A stretch of 36,040 nucleotides of DNA. Source: Selenomonas sp. GTDB taxonomy: Bacteria; Bacillota; Negativicutes; Selenomonadales; Selenomonadaceae. The stretch's first letter is position 1. Each line of letters begins with the position of its first letter. This document shows positions 23,771 through 32,028 of this stretch, piece by piece. The notes below the pieces were generated by a model. The model worked only from the letters and a program-made list of their open reading frames with translations. It ran no database searches and had not been told where the DNA came from. The translations under genes and the position numbers were made by a program. The DNA is taken from NCBI GenBank assembly GCA_017635515.1, contig JAGBLH010000163.1:1-36040 (forward strand), written 5' to 3'.

Positions 23771-23971
23771 CTAGCTGGCCCGAGCAGGAATCACCTGATA
23801 CCCGCGCCTCCCTGTTTCCTTCTGCCTGGAGGCAGACTGCTGGGAGGACAGAGCATGCCCTGCCCTCCCCCTGCGCTGCCTGAGGTAACGGCGTACATGG
23901 TACAGCCTTGTGCCAAACTTTATCATTATATGAACGGACAGGATGAATAAGCTGATAAGTATAGCGTCCAT
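23771..23971 (-). CDS. Possible small single-pass membrane protein
   Basis: This 66-residue frame begins MDAILISLFILSVHIMIKFG, one hydrophobic segment, followed by a strongly basic tail (YLRQRRGRAG, RQKETGRRG). The topology would place the tail in the cytoplasm. AAAGGAG lies about 12 nt before the ATG, a little far. It sits 3' of recG on the same strand, about 100 nt away. It could be a real small protein or a chance frame; nothing else overlaps it. Confidence 0.4.
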   Translation of the reverse strand: MDAILISLFILSVHIMIKFGTRLYHVRRYLRQRRGRAGHALSSQQSASRQKETGRRGYQVIPARAS

Positions 23972-24072
23972 AACAGTACATATCTCCTTTGGCAGTGTTT
24001 TCGCACTTATGTTCTGCTATTATGTTACCATACTTATGTTCGCTTGTCCAGGCTTTTAGAACATTTATTCTT

Positions 24073-26151
24073 TTACAATTCGGTAATGCGGGCAAACTGC
24101 TCCCTGTACTGAGCTGCCAGCACCGGCAGCACGAAATCCATGTCCTCCCGGTTCTCCAAGGTGGCTGCCGCCGCTTCCCTGGCTTTCAGCAGGATATCCA
24201 TATCCCCCAACACGTCAGCAATCTTGAGGTCAGGCAGGCCGTGCTGCCTGCGGCCGAAGAACTGCCCAGGGCCGCGCAGCCGCAGGTCTTCCTCCGCTAA
24301 TTGGAAGCCGTCTGTGGTGCTCTCCATGATTTTGAGCCTCTCTCTGGCATTCTCCGTCTTGCCCTCAGAGACAAGTATGCAGTAGGACTTGTAAGGCCCG
24401 CGTCCGATGCGGCCCCGCAGCTGATGGAGCTGGGCCAGGCCGAAGCGGTCGGCATGCTCAATGACCATCATGCTGGCATTGGGCACATTCACCCCCACTT
24501 CAATGACCGTAGTGGAGACCAGTAGCTTCACCTTATTGTCGTAGAAATCCTGCATGACCTGCTCCTTCTCCGCCGCCTTCATGCGCCCATGCACAAGACC
24601 ACAGGAAAGGCCGTAGAAAATGCCATAGCGCAGCTCGTCATAGACTTCCTCTGCCGAGGGCAGGTCACTGTCCTCGCTGCCTTCAATCATGGGGCACACC
24701 ACATAAGCTTGCCGCCCCTCCTCCAGCTGAGTGCGCACATATCGGTAAATCAGCTCACGCCTGTCCGGCTGGCGCACGAAAGTGCGGATGGGCTGGCGTC
24801 CGGGTGGCAGCTGCTTGATCAGAGAAACATCAAGATCGCCGTACACCGTCAGGGTCATGGTGCGGGGGATGGGCGTAGCAGTCATAACCAGTACGTCAGG
24901 CGTCAAAGCTCCCTTCTTTTCCAGCGCCGCCCGCTGGTCAATGCCGAAGCGGTGTTGCTCGTCCGTCACCACCAGTCCCAGCCGGGCAAAGGCAACTTCC
25001 TCCTGTATCAGGGCGTGTGTGCCCACCACAATATCATACTCCCCAGCGGCAATGGCCGCATGCATTTCCTCCCGCTTCTTTTTGGTGAGGCTGCCAGAGA
25101 GAAAGCCCACCTTGATGCCCAAAGGCGCAAGCTGTTTGACAAAGCCTTCATAGTGCTGTTCTGCCAGGATTTCCGTCGGAGCCATCATGGCTCCCTGGAA
25201 GCCGTTCTCCACGGTCTTCACCAGAGCCAGCATGGCTATCACCGTCTTGCCGGAGCCCACATCCCCCTGCACCAGCCGCCGCATGGGCAGGGGGCTTTCC
25301 ATATCCTTGCAGATATCCCGCCAGGCTTTCTGCTGGTCGGCTGTCAGCTGGAAGGGCAAGCTTTCCCCTAAGGACTTCACCTGCCTGCTGTTGGAAAGGT
25401 GCCTGATGCCCTTTCCCTCCTGCTTGCCTTTCTTCTTCAGCAGCATAAGGCCGCACTGGATAAGGTAAAGCTCCTCAAAGGCCAGCCTGTTCCTGGCATC
25501 CTTCAGTTCAGACAAGTTTTCCGGGAAATGAATGGCTGCCAAGGCCTCCCGCCTGGGCAGCAGCTGGCAGTGCCTGCTTATCCCGGCAGGTATCAGCTCA
25601 GGCAGTTCCATTTGGGGCAAATCTTCCTGCAGCAAGGTGCTCATAATCTTGCGGAAGAACTTCTGGTTCAGCTTTTCCGTAGCAGGATAGACAGGCAGAA
25701 TACCGCAGAGGCTCTCCACCTCTTCTTCCGGCTCCAGCACCTCGAAGGAATGGAGCCGGCTCATGGCAAACTGCCCCCGTCCTCCGTAGGCATAGGAGGC
25801 CTTGCCTGTCACAAAGAGCCTTTTGCCGGGCTTGAGCTTATTCTTGAGGAATTTCTGGTTGAACCAGGTGACGGAGAGAAAGCCAGTGCCGTCCCCTATC
25901 ATGGCAGTCAATATGGAAAGCCCACGGCGCCCCCCCTGCTTTTCCTGCAGGTTCATAATTGTGCCCAGCACCGCCACCTGCTCCCCTGGCCGCAGCTCCG
26001 CAATGGGAGTCACGACACTCTGGTCTTCATAGGTGCGGGGATAGTAGGTCAGAAGATCATAAACGGTATTTATGCCCAATTTTCCTAAAGCCTCCGCCTT
26101 CTTAGGGCCTACCCCCTTGATATATTTCACCGAATCGGATAAAAGCATCAT
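24073..26151 (-). CDS. recG: ATP-dependent DNA helicase RecG
   Basis: This 692-residue helicase rewinds stalled replication forks and branch-migrates recombination intermediates. The N-terminal wedge/OB domain (about 1-200) begins with the helix-hairpin-helix-like YIKGVGPKKAEALGKLGI. The helicase core follows: Walker A GDVGSGKT, APTEILAEQH, DEQHRFG, TATPIPRT, then in the second half TTVIEVGVNVPNA and QLRGRIGRG. Length is typical (E. coli 693). Two adjacent ATGs (26151, 26148) could start it. A palindrome overlaps its probable -10. Confidence 0.97.
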   Translation of the reverse strand: MMLLSDSVKYIKGVGPKKAEALGKLGINTVYDLLTYYPRTYEDQSVVTPIAELRPGEQVAVLGTIMNLQEKQGGRRGLSILTAMIGDGTGFLSVTWFNQKFLKNKLKPGKRLFVTGKASYAYGGRGQFAMSRLHSFEVLEPEEEVESLCGILPVYPATEKLNQKFFRKIMSTLLQEDLPQMELPELIPAGISRHCQLLPRREALAAIHFPENLSELKDARNRLAFEELYLIQCGLMLLKKKGKQEGKGIRHLSNSRQVKSLGESLPFQLTADQQKAWRDICKDMESPLPMRRLVQGDVGSGKTVIAMLALVKTVENGFQGAMMAPTEILAEQHYEGFVKQLAPLGIKVGFLSGSLTKKKREEMHAAIAAGEYDIVVGTHALIQEEVAFARLGLVVTDEQHRFGIDQRAALEKKGALTPDVLVMTATPIPRTMTLTVYGDLDVSLIKQLPPGRQPIRTFVRQPDRRELIYRYVRTQLEEGRQAYVVCPMIEGSEDSDLPSAEEVYDELRYGIFYGLSCGLVHGRMKAAEKEQVMQDFYDNKVKLLVSTTVIEVGVNVPNASMMVIEHADRFGLAQLHQLRGRIGRGPYKSYCILVSEGKTENARERLKIMESTTDGFQLAEEDLRLRGPGQFFGRRQHGLPDLKIADVLGDMDILLKAREAAAATLENREDMDFVLPVLAAQYREQFARITEL

Positions 26152-26168
26152 ATCTCACTTCCGTTGTT

Positions 26169-26195
26169 TTGTTCTATATCCATTATACAGAACAA
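26169..26195 (-). promoter_or_regulatory. Near-perfect 27-bp palindrome over the recG -10
   Basis: TTGTTCTATAT (26169-26179) and ATACAGAACAA (26185-26195) are inverted copies with one mismatch and a 5-nt centre. On the minus strand the site contains TATAAT, 30-40 nt before the recG start, so a bound protein would block transcription. It is not the Gram-positive LexA box (CGAAC-N4-GTTCG). Confidence 0.5.
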
Positions 26196-26202
26196 CAAGC
26201 GC

Positions 26203-26230
26203 AAAAAAAAGAGTCCCTTGCGGGACTCTT
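26203..26230 (-). terminator. Terminator of pckA
   Basis: On the minus strand AAGAGTCCC pairs perfectly with GGGACTCTT over a 4-nt loop, followed by eight T residues. It lies 20 nt after the pckA stop and separates it from recG. Confidence 0.92.
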
Positions 26231-26249
26231 CCTGAAAATCGTATTCAGC

Positions 26250-27872
26250 TTAGAGCTTCGGGCCAGCAGCGACCAGAGCCTTGCCTGCCTCGTTGCCCTC
26301 GTACTTGTGGAAGTTATTGATGAAGCGGCTAGCCAAATCCTTGGCCTTCTTCTCCCACTCAGCAGGATCTGCATAAGTGTCGCGAGGATCGAGGACCTTA
26401 GAATCCACGCCCTCCAGCTCCGTGGGAACTTCGAGATTGAAGTACGGAATCTTCTTGGTGGGGGCATTCTTGATAGCGCCGCTGTGGATAGCATCGATGA
26501 TGCCGCGGGTATCCTTGATGGAGATGCGTTTGCCGGTGCCGTTCCAGCCGGTGTTCACCAGATAAGCCTTAGTGCCATTGGCTTCCATCTTCTTCACCAG
26601 TTCCTTGCCGTACTTGGTAGGATGGAGTTCAAGGAAGGCCTGGCCGAAGCAAGCAGAGAAGGTCGGAGTCGGCTCAGTGATGCCGCGCTCGGTACCTGCC
26701 AGCTTGGCAGTAAAGCCAGAGAGGAAGTAGTACTGGGTCTGCTCCGGAGTCAGGATGGAAACCGGGGGCAACACGCCGAAAGCATCAGCGGAAAGGAAGA
26801 TGACGCTCTTAGCAGCAGGAGCTGCGCTGCGGTCATTGACCTTGCCCTTCACGATGCCGTTGATATGTTCGATAGGATAGGATACACGGGTATTCTCCGT
26901 GACCTTCTTGTCGGCAAAGTCAATCTTGCCGTTCTCGTCAACAGTGACGTTCTCCAACAGAGCATTGCGCTTGATAGCGTTGTAGATATCAGGCTCGGAC
27001 TCTTTATCCAGGTTGATGACCTTAGCGTAGCAACCGCCCTCGAAGTTAAAGACGCCCTCATCATCCCAACCATGCTCATCATCGCCGATAAGGAGACGCT
27101 TCGGGTCAGTGGAAAGGGTAGTCTTGCCAGTGCCGGAGAGACCGAAGAAGATAGCAGTGTCCTTGCCCTCTTTGTCAGTGTTAGCAGAGCAGTGCATAGC
27201 AGCGATACCCTTCAGCGGCAGGAAGTAGTTCATCATGGAGAACATACCCTTCTTCATCTCGCCGCCGTACCAGGTGTTGATGATGACCTGCTCCTTGCTG
27301 GTGATGTTGAACACCACAGCAGTCTCGGAGTTCAGGCCCAGTTCCTTGTAGTTCTCAACCTTGGCCTTGGAAGCGTTGTAAACCACAAAGTCAGGCTTGA
27401 AGTTCTCCAGTTCCTCAGCAGAGGGCTTGATGAACATGTTGGTGACGAAATGAGCCTGCCAAGCCACTTCCATGATGAAGCGGACAGCCATGCGGGTATC
27501 CTTGTTGGCACCGCAGAAAGCATCTACTACATAGAGCTTCTTGTCAGAGAGCTCTTTCTTGGCAATCTCCTTCACTGCAGCCCAAGCTTCCTGGGAAGCA
27601 GGATGGTTGTCGTTCTTATATTCATCGGAAGTCCACCAAACAGTGTCCTTGGAGTTTTCGTCCATGACGATGAACTTGTCCTTAGGAGAACGGCCAGTGT
27701 AGACACCAGTCATAACGTTTACTGCGCCGAGCTCGGTAAGCTGGCCCTTGTCAAAACCGGTGAGGCCATCTTTGGTCTCTTCCTCGAAAAGCACTTCATA
27801 AGAAGGGTTGTGGAGAATCTCTTTCACACCCGTGATTCCATACTGACTCAGATCGATGTTTGCCATTGACAT
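26250..27872 (-). CDS. pckA: Phosphoenolpyruvate carboxykinase (ATP)
   Basis: This 540-residue cytosolic enzyme interconverts oxaloacetate + ATP and PEP + CO2 + ADP. In succinate/propionate-forming anaerobes it commonly runs toward oxaloacetate. The ATP-type kinase motifs are clear: P-loop [11 protein letters not shown], metal site [10 protein letters not shown], and the ATP-PEPCK stretches [13 protein letters not shown] and [12 protein letters not shown]. The start is ATG at 27872 (AGAGG only 4 nt upstream) or the ATG two codons later (10 nt). It has its own promoter, an inverted repeat in the leader and a strong terminator, so it is monocistronic. Clean codon use suggests high expression. 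Confidence 0.97.
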   Translation of the reverse strand: MSMANIDLSQYGITGVKEILHNPSYEVLFEEETKDGLTGFDKGQLTELGAVNVMTGVYTGRSPKDKFIVMDENSKDTVWWTSDEYKNDNHPASQEAWAAVKEIAKKELSDKKLYVVDAFCGANKDTRMAVRFIMEVAWQAHFVTNMFIKPSAEELENFKPDFVVYNASKAKVENYKELGLNSETAVVFNITSKEQVIINTWYGGEMKKGMFSMMNYFLPLKGIAAMHCSANTDKEGKDTAIFFGLSGTGKTTLSTDPKRLLIGDDEHGWDDEGVFNFEGGCYAKVINLDKESEPDIYNAIKRNALLENVTVDENGKIDFADKKVTENTRVSYPIEHINGIVKGKVNDRSAAPAAKSVIFLSADAFGVLPPVSILTPEQTQYYFLSGFTAKLAGTERGITEPTPTFSACFGQAFLELHPTKYGKELVKKMEANGTKAYLVNTGWNGTGKRISIKDTRGIIDAIHSGAIKNAPTKKIPYFNLEVPTELEGVDSKVLDPRDTYADPAEWEKKAKDLASRFINNFHKYEGNEAGKALVAAGPKL

Positions 27873-27909
27873 TCAACCTCTTTCATTGGATACTAGGTAG
27901 TATTTAATT

Positions 27910-27927
27910 TGTGAGATAAATTTCACA
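27910..27927 (-). promoter_or_regulatory. TGTGA-N8-TCACA inverted repeat in the pckA leader
   Basis: The half-sites TGTGA (27910-27914) and TCACA (27923-27927) are perfect inverted copies, within a longer AT-rich symmetry, about 25-40 nt downstream of the expected transcription start. They match the half-sites of CRP and Rex operators, but those have a 6-nt centre and this has 8. Confidence 0.5.
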
Positions 27928-27955
27928 TTTTCATGCAATTCAACCCACCTGTATT

Positions 27956-27984
27956 ATATTAGCTTATTTCTCCATAAATGTCAA
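27956..27984 (-). promoter_or_regulatory. Promoter of pckA
   Basis: On the minus strand TTGACA (27979-27984) is followed 17 nt later by TAATAT (27956-27961), overlapping TATAAT at 27953-27958. This predicts a start near 27949 and a leader of about 77 nt. Confidence 0.75.
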
Positions 27985-28051
27985 TAATTATTTAGGTCAA
28001 GTCATGCAGTTGGCATTTATCTGAATAGGACGAATTTACTGCATGAATGAA

Positions 28052-28081
28052 GGCAGGATTCTCTCAACAGAAAATCCTGCC
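28052..28081 (-). terminator. Probable terminator of thrC
   Basis: GGCAGGATT pairs with AATCCTGCC over a 12-nt loop, 14 nt after the thrC stop. The tail on the minus strand (CTTCATTCATG) has few T residues, so termination may be partial. Confidence 0.55.
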
Positions 28082-28094
28082 CTCACAGACAATC

Positions 28095-29588
28095 TTATTT
28101 ACTAGAAGCAAACTCCAGTACGGTGTCTTTCATCTCACCTGCTTCGCAAGCCCCCTTATGCAGTACCTCAGCCCTGCGGAGCTTGGCCAATCCCTGGGGA
28201 ATATCCTGGCCGCTCATCTCGTGGAGCTTGTCAAGAAGCTGGAACTCATCCAAGCCCTCGGTCTCTGTTCCCAGGGCCTCCAGCACGCTGCCGTTGAACT
28301 TATAGGGGCTGGCGGTGGAGACTACTACCATGGGGCATTTATCCTCTGGATGGGCCTCGCCATACTTGCCTGCTACCTTGGCAGCCACCGCCGTATGGGT
28401 GTCCATGACATAATTGTGCTGGCGATAGACCTTGTCTATCTCTGCCTTGGTCTCCGTGTCACTGGCCCAATCTGCCCAAAAGAGCTGCTGGATGGTATTC
28501 AGAGTTTCCTTGTCCACCTCATAGCGACCATGCTCCCACAGTTCTTTCATCCAGCCTGCCACCTTCTCGTCACTCTCCGTCACATGGTAGAGCAGGCGCT
28601 CCAGGTTGCTGGAGATGAGGATGTCCATGGACGGCGTGATGGTCTTGAAGAAATCGCGTTTCCTGTCATAAACTCCCGTACGCAGGAACTCCGTCAGCAC
28701 ATTGTTGGCATTGGAGGCACAGACCAGTTTGTGCACCGGCAGGCCCATGCGCTTGGCGTAATAGGCCGCCAGAATATCGCCAAAGTTGCCCGTGGGCACA
28801 GTGAAGTCAATTTCCTCCCCTGCCTTGATGGTACCCTCTGCCAGCAGGTCAGCGTAAGCACTGAAGTAATAGACAATCTGGGGCACCAGCCGCCCCCAGT
28901 TGATGGAATTGGCAGAGGACAGGCGCACGCCCTCCCCGGCCAGTTCTTCAGCGAAATCCTTATCGCCAAAGATGGCCTTGACCCCGCTCTGGGCATCGTC
29001 AAAGTTCCCCTTCACCGCCATGACCCGCACATTGCCACCCTGCTGGGTGAGCATCTGGAGCTGCTGGATGCGGCTGACGCCGTCCTGGGGATAGAAGACC
29101 ATGATCTTGGTCTGAGGAGCATCGGCAAAGCCCTCCAGGGCTGCCTTGCCCGTATCGCCGGAAGTGGCCACCAGAATCAGCACCTGATCCTTCACCCCGC
29201 ACTTGGGCAGAGCAGTGCTCAAAAGCCGGGGCAGAAGCTGCAGGGCCATATCCTTGAAGGCACTGGTGGGTCCGTGCCAGAGTTCCAGCACATGTAAGTC
29301 TCCCATGGACCTCACCGGGGCGCGCTTTTCCGCATCAAACTTGCCTGCACCATAGGCGCGGCTCACACAACCCTCCAGCTCCTCCGTACTGTAATCCGTC
29401 AGGAACAGGGAAAGGACACGCACAGCCCGCTCCTCATAGCTCAAGGGCACCAAAGCTTCAATTTCCTGCAAGGAAACCTGCGGGAAAGCCTCAGGCACGA
29501 AAAGCCCCCCATCTGCCGCCAATCCCCTAATGATAGCCTGAGCCGAATCACAAATCTCTGCCTTGCCTCTGGTGCTGCTATACTTCAA
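28095..29588 (-). CDS. thrC: Threonine synthase
   Basis: This 497-residue PLP enzyme converts O-phosphohomoserine to threonine. The family opening YSSTRGKAEICDSAQAI and the PLP lysine in GPTSAFKDMALQ (about Lys112) are present, as is the phosphate loop (TSGDTGKAAL). It is the long bacterial/fungal type (E. coli 428, yeast 514). The start is set at TTG 29588: AGAGG lies 8 nt upstream and the product then begins MKYSSTRG as in relatives. An ATG at 29606 would add six residues and bury the ribosome site. No other threonine genes adjoin. Confidence 0.95.
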   Translation of the reverse strand: MKYSSTRGKAEICDSAQAIIRGLAADGGLFVPEAFPQVSLQEIEALVPLSYEERAVRVLSLFLTDYSTEELEGCVSRAYGAGKFDAEKRAPVRSMGDLHVLELWHGPTSAFKDMALQLLPRLLSTALPKCGVKDQVLILVATSGDTGKAALEGFADAPQTKIMVFYPQDGVSRIQQLQMLTQQGGNVRVMAVKGNFDDAQSGVKAIFGDKDFAEELAGEGVRLSSANSINWGRLVPQIVYYFSAYADLLAEGTIKAGEEIDFTVPTGNFGDILAAYYAKRMGLPVHKLVCASNANNVLTEFLRTGVYDRKRDFFKTITPSMDILISSNLERLLYHVTESDEKVAGWMKELWEHGRYEVDKETLNTIQQLFWADWASDTETKAEIDKVYRQHNYVMDTHTAVAAKVAGKYGEAHPEDKCPMVVVSTASPYKFNGSVLEALGTETEGLDEFQLLDKLHEMSGQDIPQGLAKLRRAEVLHKGACEAGEMKDTVLEFASSK

Positions 29589-29711
29589 GTCAATCGCCTC
29601 TTTCATCAGTATCAGATACAGTGCCGGAGCACTATTGTTCTACCACAATGTAACACCATGTAAAATTTTAACATCTGAAATGTCAAAGCGCAATATATTT
29701 CGCCCTTTAGT

Positions 29712-29743
29712 GAAAAGAAAATGCCCCACGCCCCAAGGGCGTG
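29712..29743 (-). terminator. Terminator of the lacZ-alpha-galactosidase operon
   Basis: On the minus strand CACGCCC pairs with GGGCGTG over a 3-nt loop, followed by GGGCATTTTCTTTTC. It lies 21 nt after the alpha-galactosidase stop. The adjacent GATGTCTC also flanks the hairpin in the his-operon repeat. Confidence 0.7.
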
Positions 29744-29764
29744 AGACATCACTTGACTTTTTCC

Positions 29765-32014
29765 TTATTTCTTATCGAAAACCCAGCAGTAAGCGGCAAA
29801 GTCCGTGTCAATCTTTTCCACCGTCAGGCCGCTGTACATCAGCTCGTCGCCGTAGAAGCGCTTGCCCTTGATATCCATGGCCGGCTCGCCGCCGAAGTCC
29901 ATGGAGGTGCGCTTGGCGGGCAGGTACTCTGTGATTTCATACTCAGCCTCAGGGTCAAGCTCCGTGAGCTTCAGCAGGCGGATGGGAGCGGCAGGCTCTG
30001 CCAGGGTCTTGAAGTACAGCAGCACCACCTGGCTGCCGTCCTGACTGACGAACTGCCAGGCTGTCTCGTTTTTCGTGCCCGCAAAGGGCGTCATCAGGCG
30101 GTAGAAACTGCCCAACTGCATGGTGGGACGGATTTTCTTGTAGAGCTCAATCTGCTCCTTCACCTCACGGCGTTCTTCCTCCGTGAACTTGGTGATATCC
30201 AGCTCGTAGCCGAAGTCCCCCATCATGGCGCAGAGACCGCGCATCTGCAGGCTGGTGACACGGCCCAGCTGATGGTTGGGCACCACGGAGACGTGGGCGC
30301 CCATGGTAATAGGCGGGAATACCAGGCTGGTGCCGCTCTGGATGGAGAGGCGTTGCACAGCATCCGTGTCATCGCTGGTCCAGGTCTGAGGCATGTAATA
30401 GAGGATGCCCGCGTCAAAGCGCCCGCCGCCGCCGGAGCAGCTTTCAAAGAGCACTTCGGGGAAGGACTGGGTAATGCGCTCCAGCACCTCATAGAGCCCA
30501 AGCACGAAGCGGGTGCGCACCTCTCCCTGACGCTCAGCAGGCAGTTCAGCAGAGAAAGCATCGGTGATATGGCGGTTGAAGTCCCACTTCACATAGTCGA
30601 TGGGATTCTCCCTGAGAATCTTGCTGACGGATTCCACCAGATAATCCCTGACTTCCTGCCTGGCGAGATCCAGCACCAGCTGATGGCGGCTGAAGGTATG
30701 GGGATAATCAGGTGCCTGCAACGCCCAATCCGGGTGTGCGCGGTAGAGGTCGGAGTCCACGCTGACCATTTCCGGCTCGAACCAGAGGCCGAACTTCAGC
30801 CCCCGCTTGTGGGCAGACTCTGCCACCCCCTTGAGACCATTTTTCAGCTTGGACATATTGACCTGCCAGTCACCCAAAGAGGAATTATCATCACTCCTCT
30901 TGCCGAACCAGCCGTCATCCAAGACCAGAAGCTCAATGCCCAGATCCTTGGCAGTCTCTGCCAGATGATCCATCTTCTCATCATCGAAGTCGAAATAGGT
31001 GGCCTCCCAGTTGTTCACCAGAATGGGCCGCAGGGCATCACGGTACTTGCCCCGCACAATGTGATGGCGCACCACTTCGTGGAAGGCCTGGCTCATGCCA
31101 TTGAGGCCCTCTCTGCTGTAGGCCAGCCACGCCTCCGGGGTCTGGAAGCTCTCTTTCGGCTCCAGATGCCAGCAGAAGCCCTGGGGATTGATGCCCCCCA
31201 CCACGCGGGTAGTGCCGAACTGCTCCACCTCGGTCTTGAAGGAGAACTCGCCGCTCCACACCAGGCTGAAACCGTAGACCTCACCGCTGGTCTCCCCCGT
31301 GTCCTTCCTCGCCAGTGCCAGGAAAGGAGACTGCTGGTGGGAGCTTGCTCCTCGGCGGCTGCTACTTTCCTGAATGCCCCGCATAAGGCGCACCCGCTCC
31401 AGGCTGCGCTCTGCCGCATGGCCTCCGTAAAGGGAAAGACGGTCAAAATCATGGTCAGAGAAATCCAGGGCAAAGCTGGCAGCCCCGATAAGATCAAGGG
31501 CTTCGCCACCGATATTGGTCAGTTTGGCATTGCGTGCTACGATAGGCAGTTCGGCAAAAATCGTATAGCTGAGCTCTGCCGCCAGCTTCCCTGCCAAATC
31601 TTTCAGCTTGATAACCAGCGTCTCTGCTTCATGGTCTTCAGCATAAGCGGCAGGAAGCCCCGCAAGAGACGGCTTGCCCTTCTTTATCTCATAGCCTTCA
31701 TAGCGCAGTTCCGTGGTGGTAGTGCCATCGGCGAGGCGCACCTCATAGGCAGGAGTGCGGTAGTCCAGATGGCCGTAAGAGGGATATTCCTGGGGCAGCA
31801 CGTCCAGAGAGAAAGTGCGCTCATTCTCATAGTCCCCAGGCTGGGGAGAGAAAGCCCGGTCAATGGGCTGGAAAGCCCTGCCATCCCTGAATTCACGGAT
31901 GGCCTTGCCCCAGTAACGGTGCAAGAGATACTTGCCCCTCACTACCTGCATGACATAGCTCATGGAGCTGTTCTTCAAATGGAAAAGGCCCGTTTTTTCG
32001 TCAAAAGTTATCAT
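29765..32014 (-). CDS. Alpha-galactosidase, glycoside hydrolase family 36
   Basis: This 749-residue retaining enzyme releases alpha-1,6-galactose from melibiose, raffinose and stachyose. The GH36 domains are the N-terminal beta-supersandwich (about 1-320), the catalytic barrel (about 330-640) and a C-terminal beta domain. The nucleophile is Asp in YVKWDFNRHITD (about 478) and the acid/base is the first Asp of WTSDDTDAV (about 547). LLVLDDGWFGKR and LWFEPEMVS line the site. There is no signal peptide, so it is cytoplasmic. ATG 32014 follows GGAG by 9 nt; GTG 32017 is equally possible. It lies 14 nt after lacZ. No sugar transporter is in the window. Confidence 0.95.
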   Translation of the reverse strand: MITFDEKTGLFHLKNSSMSYVMQVVRGKYLLHRYWGKAIREFRDGRAFQPIDRAFSPQPGDYENERTFSLDVLPQEYPSYGHLDYRTPAYEVRLADGTTTTELRYEGYEIKKGKPSLAGLPAAYAEDHEAETLVIKLKDLAGKLAAELSYTIFAELPIVARNAKLTNIGGEALDLIGAASFALDFSDHDFDRLSLYGGHAAERSLERVRLMRGIQESSSRRGASSHQQSPFLALARKDTGETSGEVYGFSLVWSGEFSFKTEVEQFGTTRVVGGINPQGFCWHLEPKESFQTPEAWLAYSREGLNGMSQAFHEVVRHHIVRGKYRDALRPILVNNWEATYFDFDDEKMDHLAETAKDLGIELLVLDDGWFGKRSDDNSSLGDWQVNMSKLKNGLKGVAESAHKRGLKFGLWFEPEMVSVDSDLYRAHPDWALQAPDYPHTFSRHQLVLDLARQEVRDYLVESVSKILRENPIDYVKWDFNRHITDAFSAELPAERQGEVRTRFVLGLYEVLERITQSFPEVLFESCSGGGGRFDAGILYYMPQTWTSDDTDAVQRLSIQSGTSLVFPPITMGAHVSVVPNHQLGRVTSLQMRGLCAMMGDFGYELDITKFTEEERREVKEQIELYKKIRPTMQLGSFYRLMTPFAGTKNETAWQFVSQDGSQVVLLYFKTLAEPAAPIRLLKLTELDPEAEYEITEYLPAKRTSMDFGGEPAMDIKGKRFYGDELMYSGLTVEKIDTDFAAYCWVFDKK

Positions 32015-32028
32015 CACGGCAACTCCTT

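Noticed and set aside
24073-26151. RecG-associated Gram-positive LexA box
   Set aside because: The palindrome upstream of recG has outward GTTCT/AGAAC halves, not CGAAC-N4-GTTCG, so it is not called LexA.
26169-27869. 566-residue open frame on the plus strand
   Set aside because: Antisense to pckA; low-complexity hydrophobic composition typical of a reverse-strand shadow.
27910-27927. Firm call of a Rex or CRP site at pckA
   Set aside because: The spacer is 8 nt rather than 6, so only a generic operator is reported.
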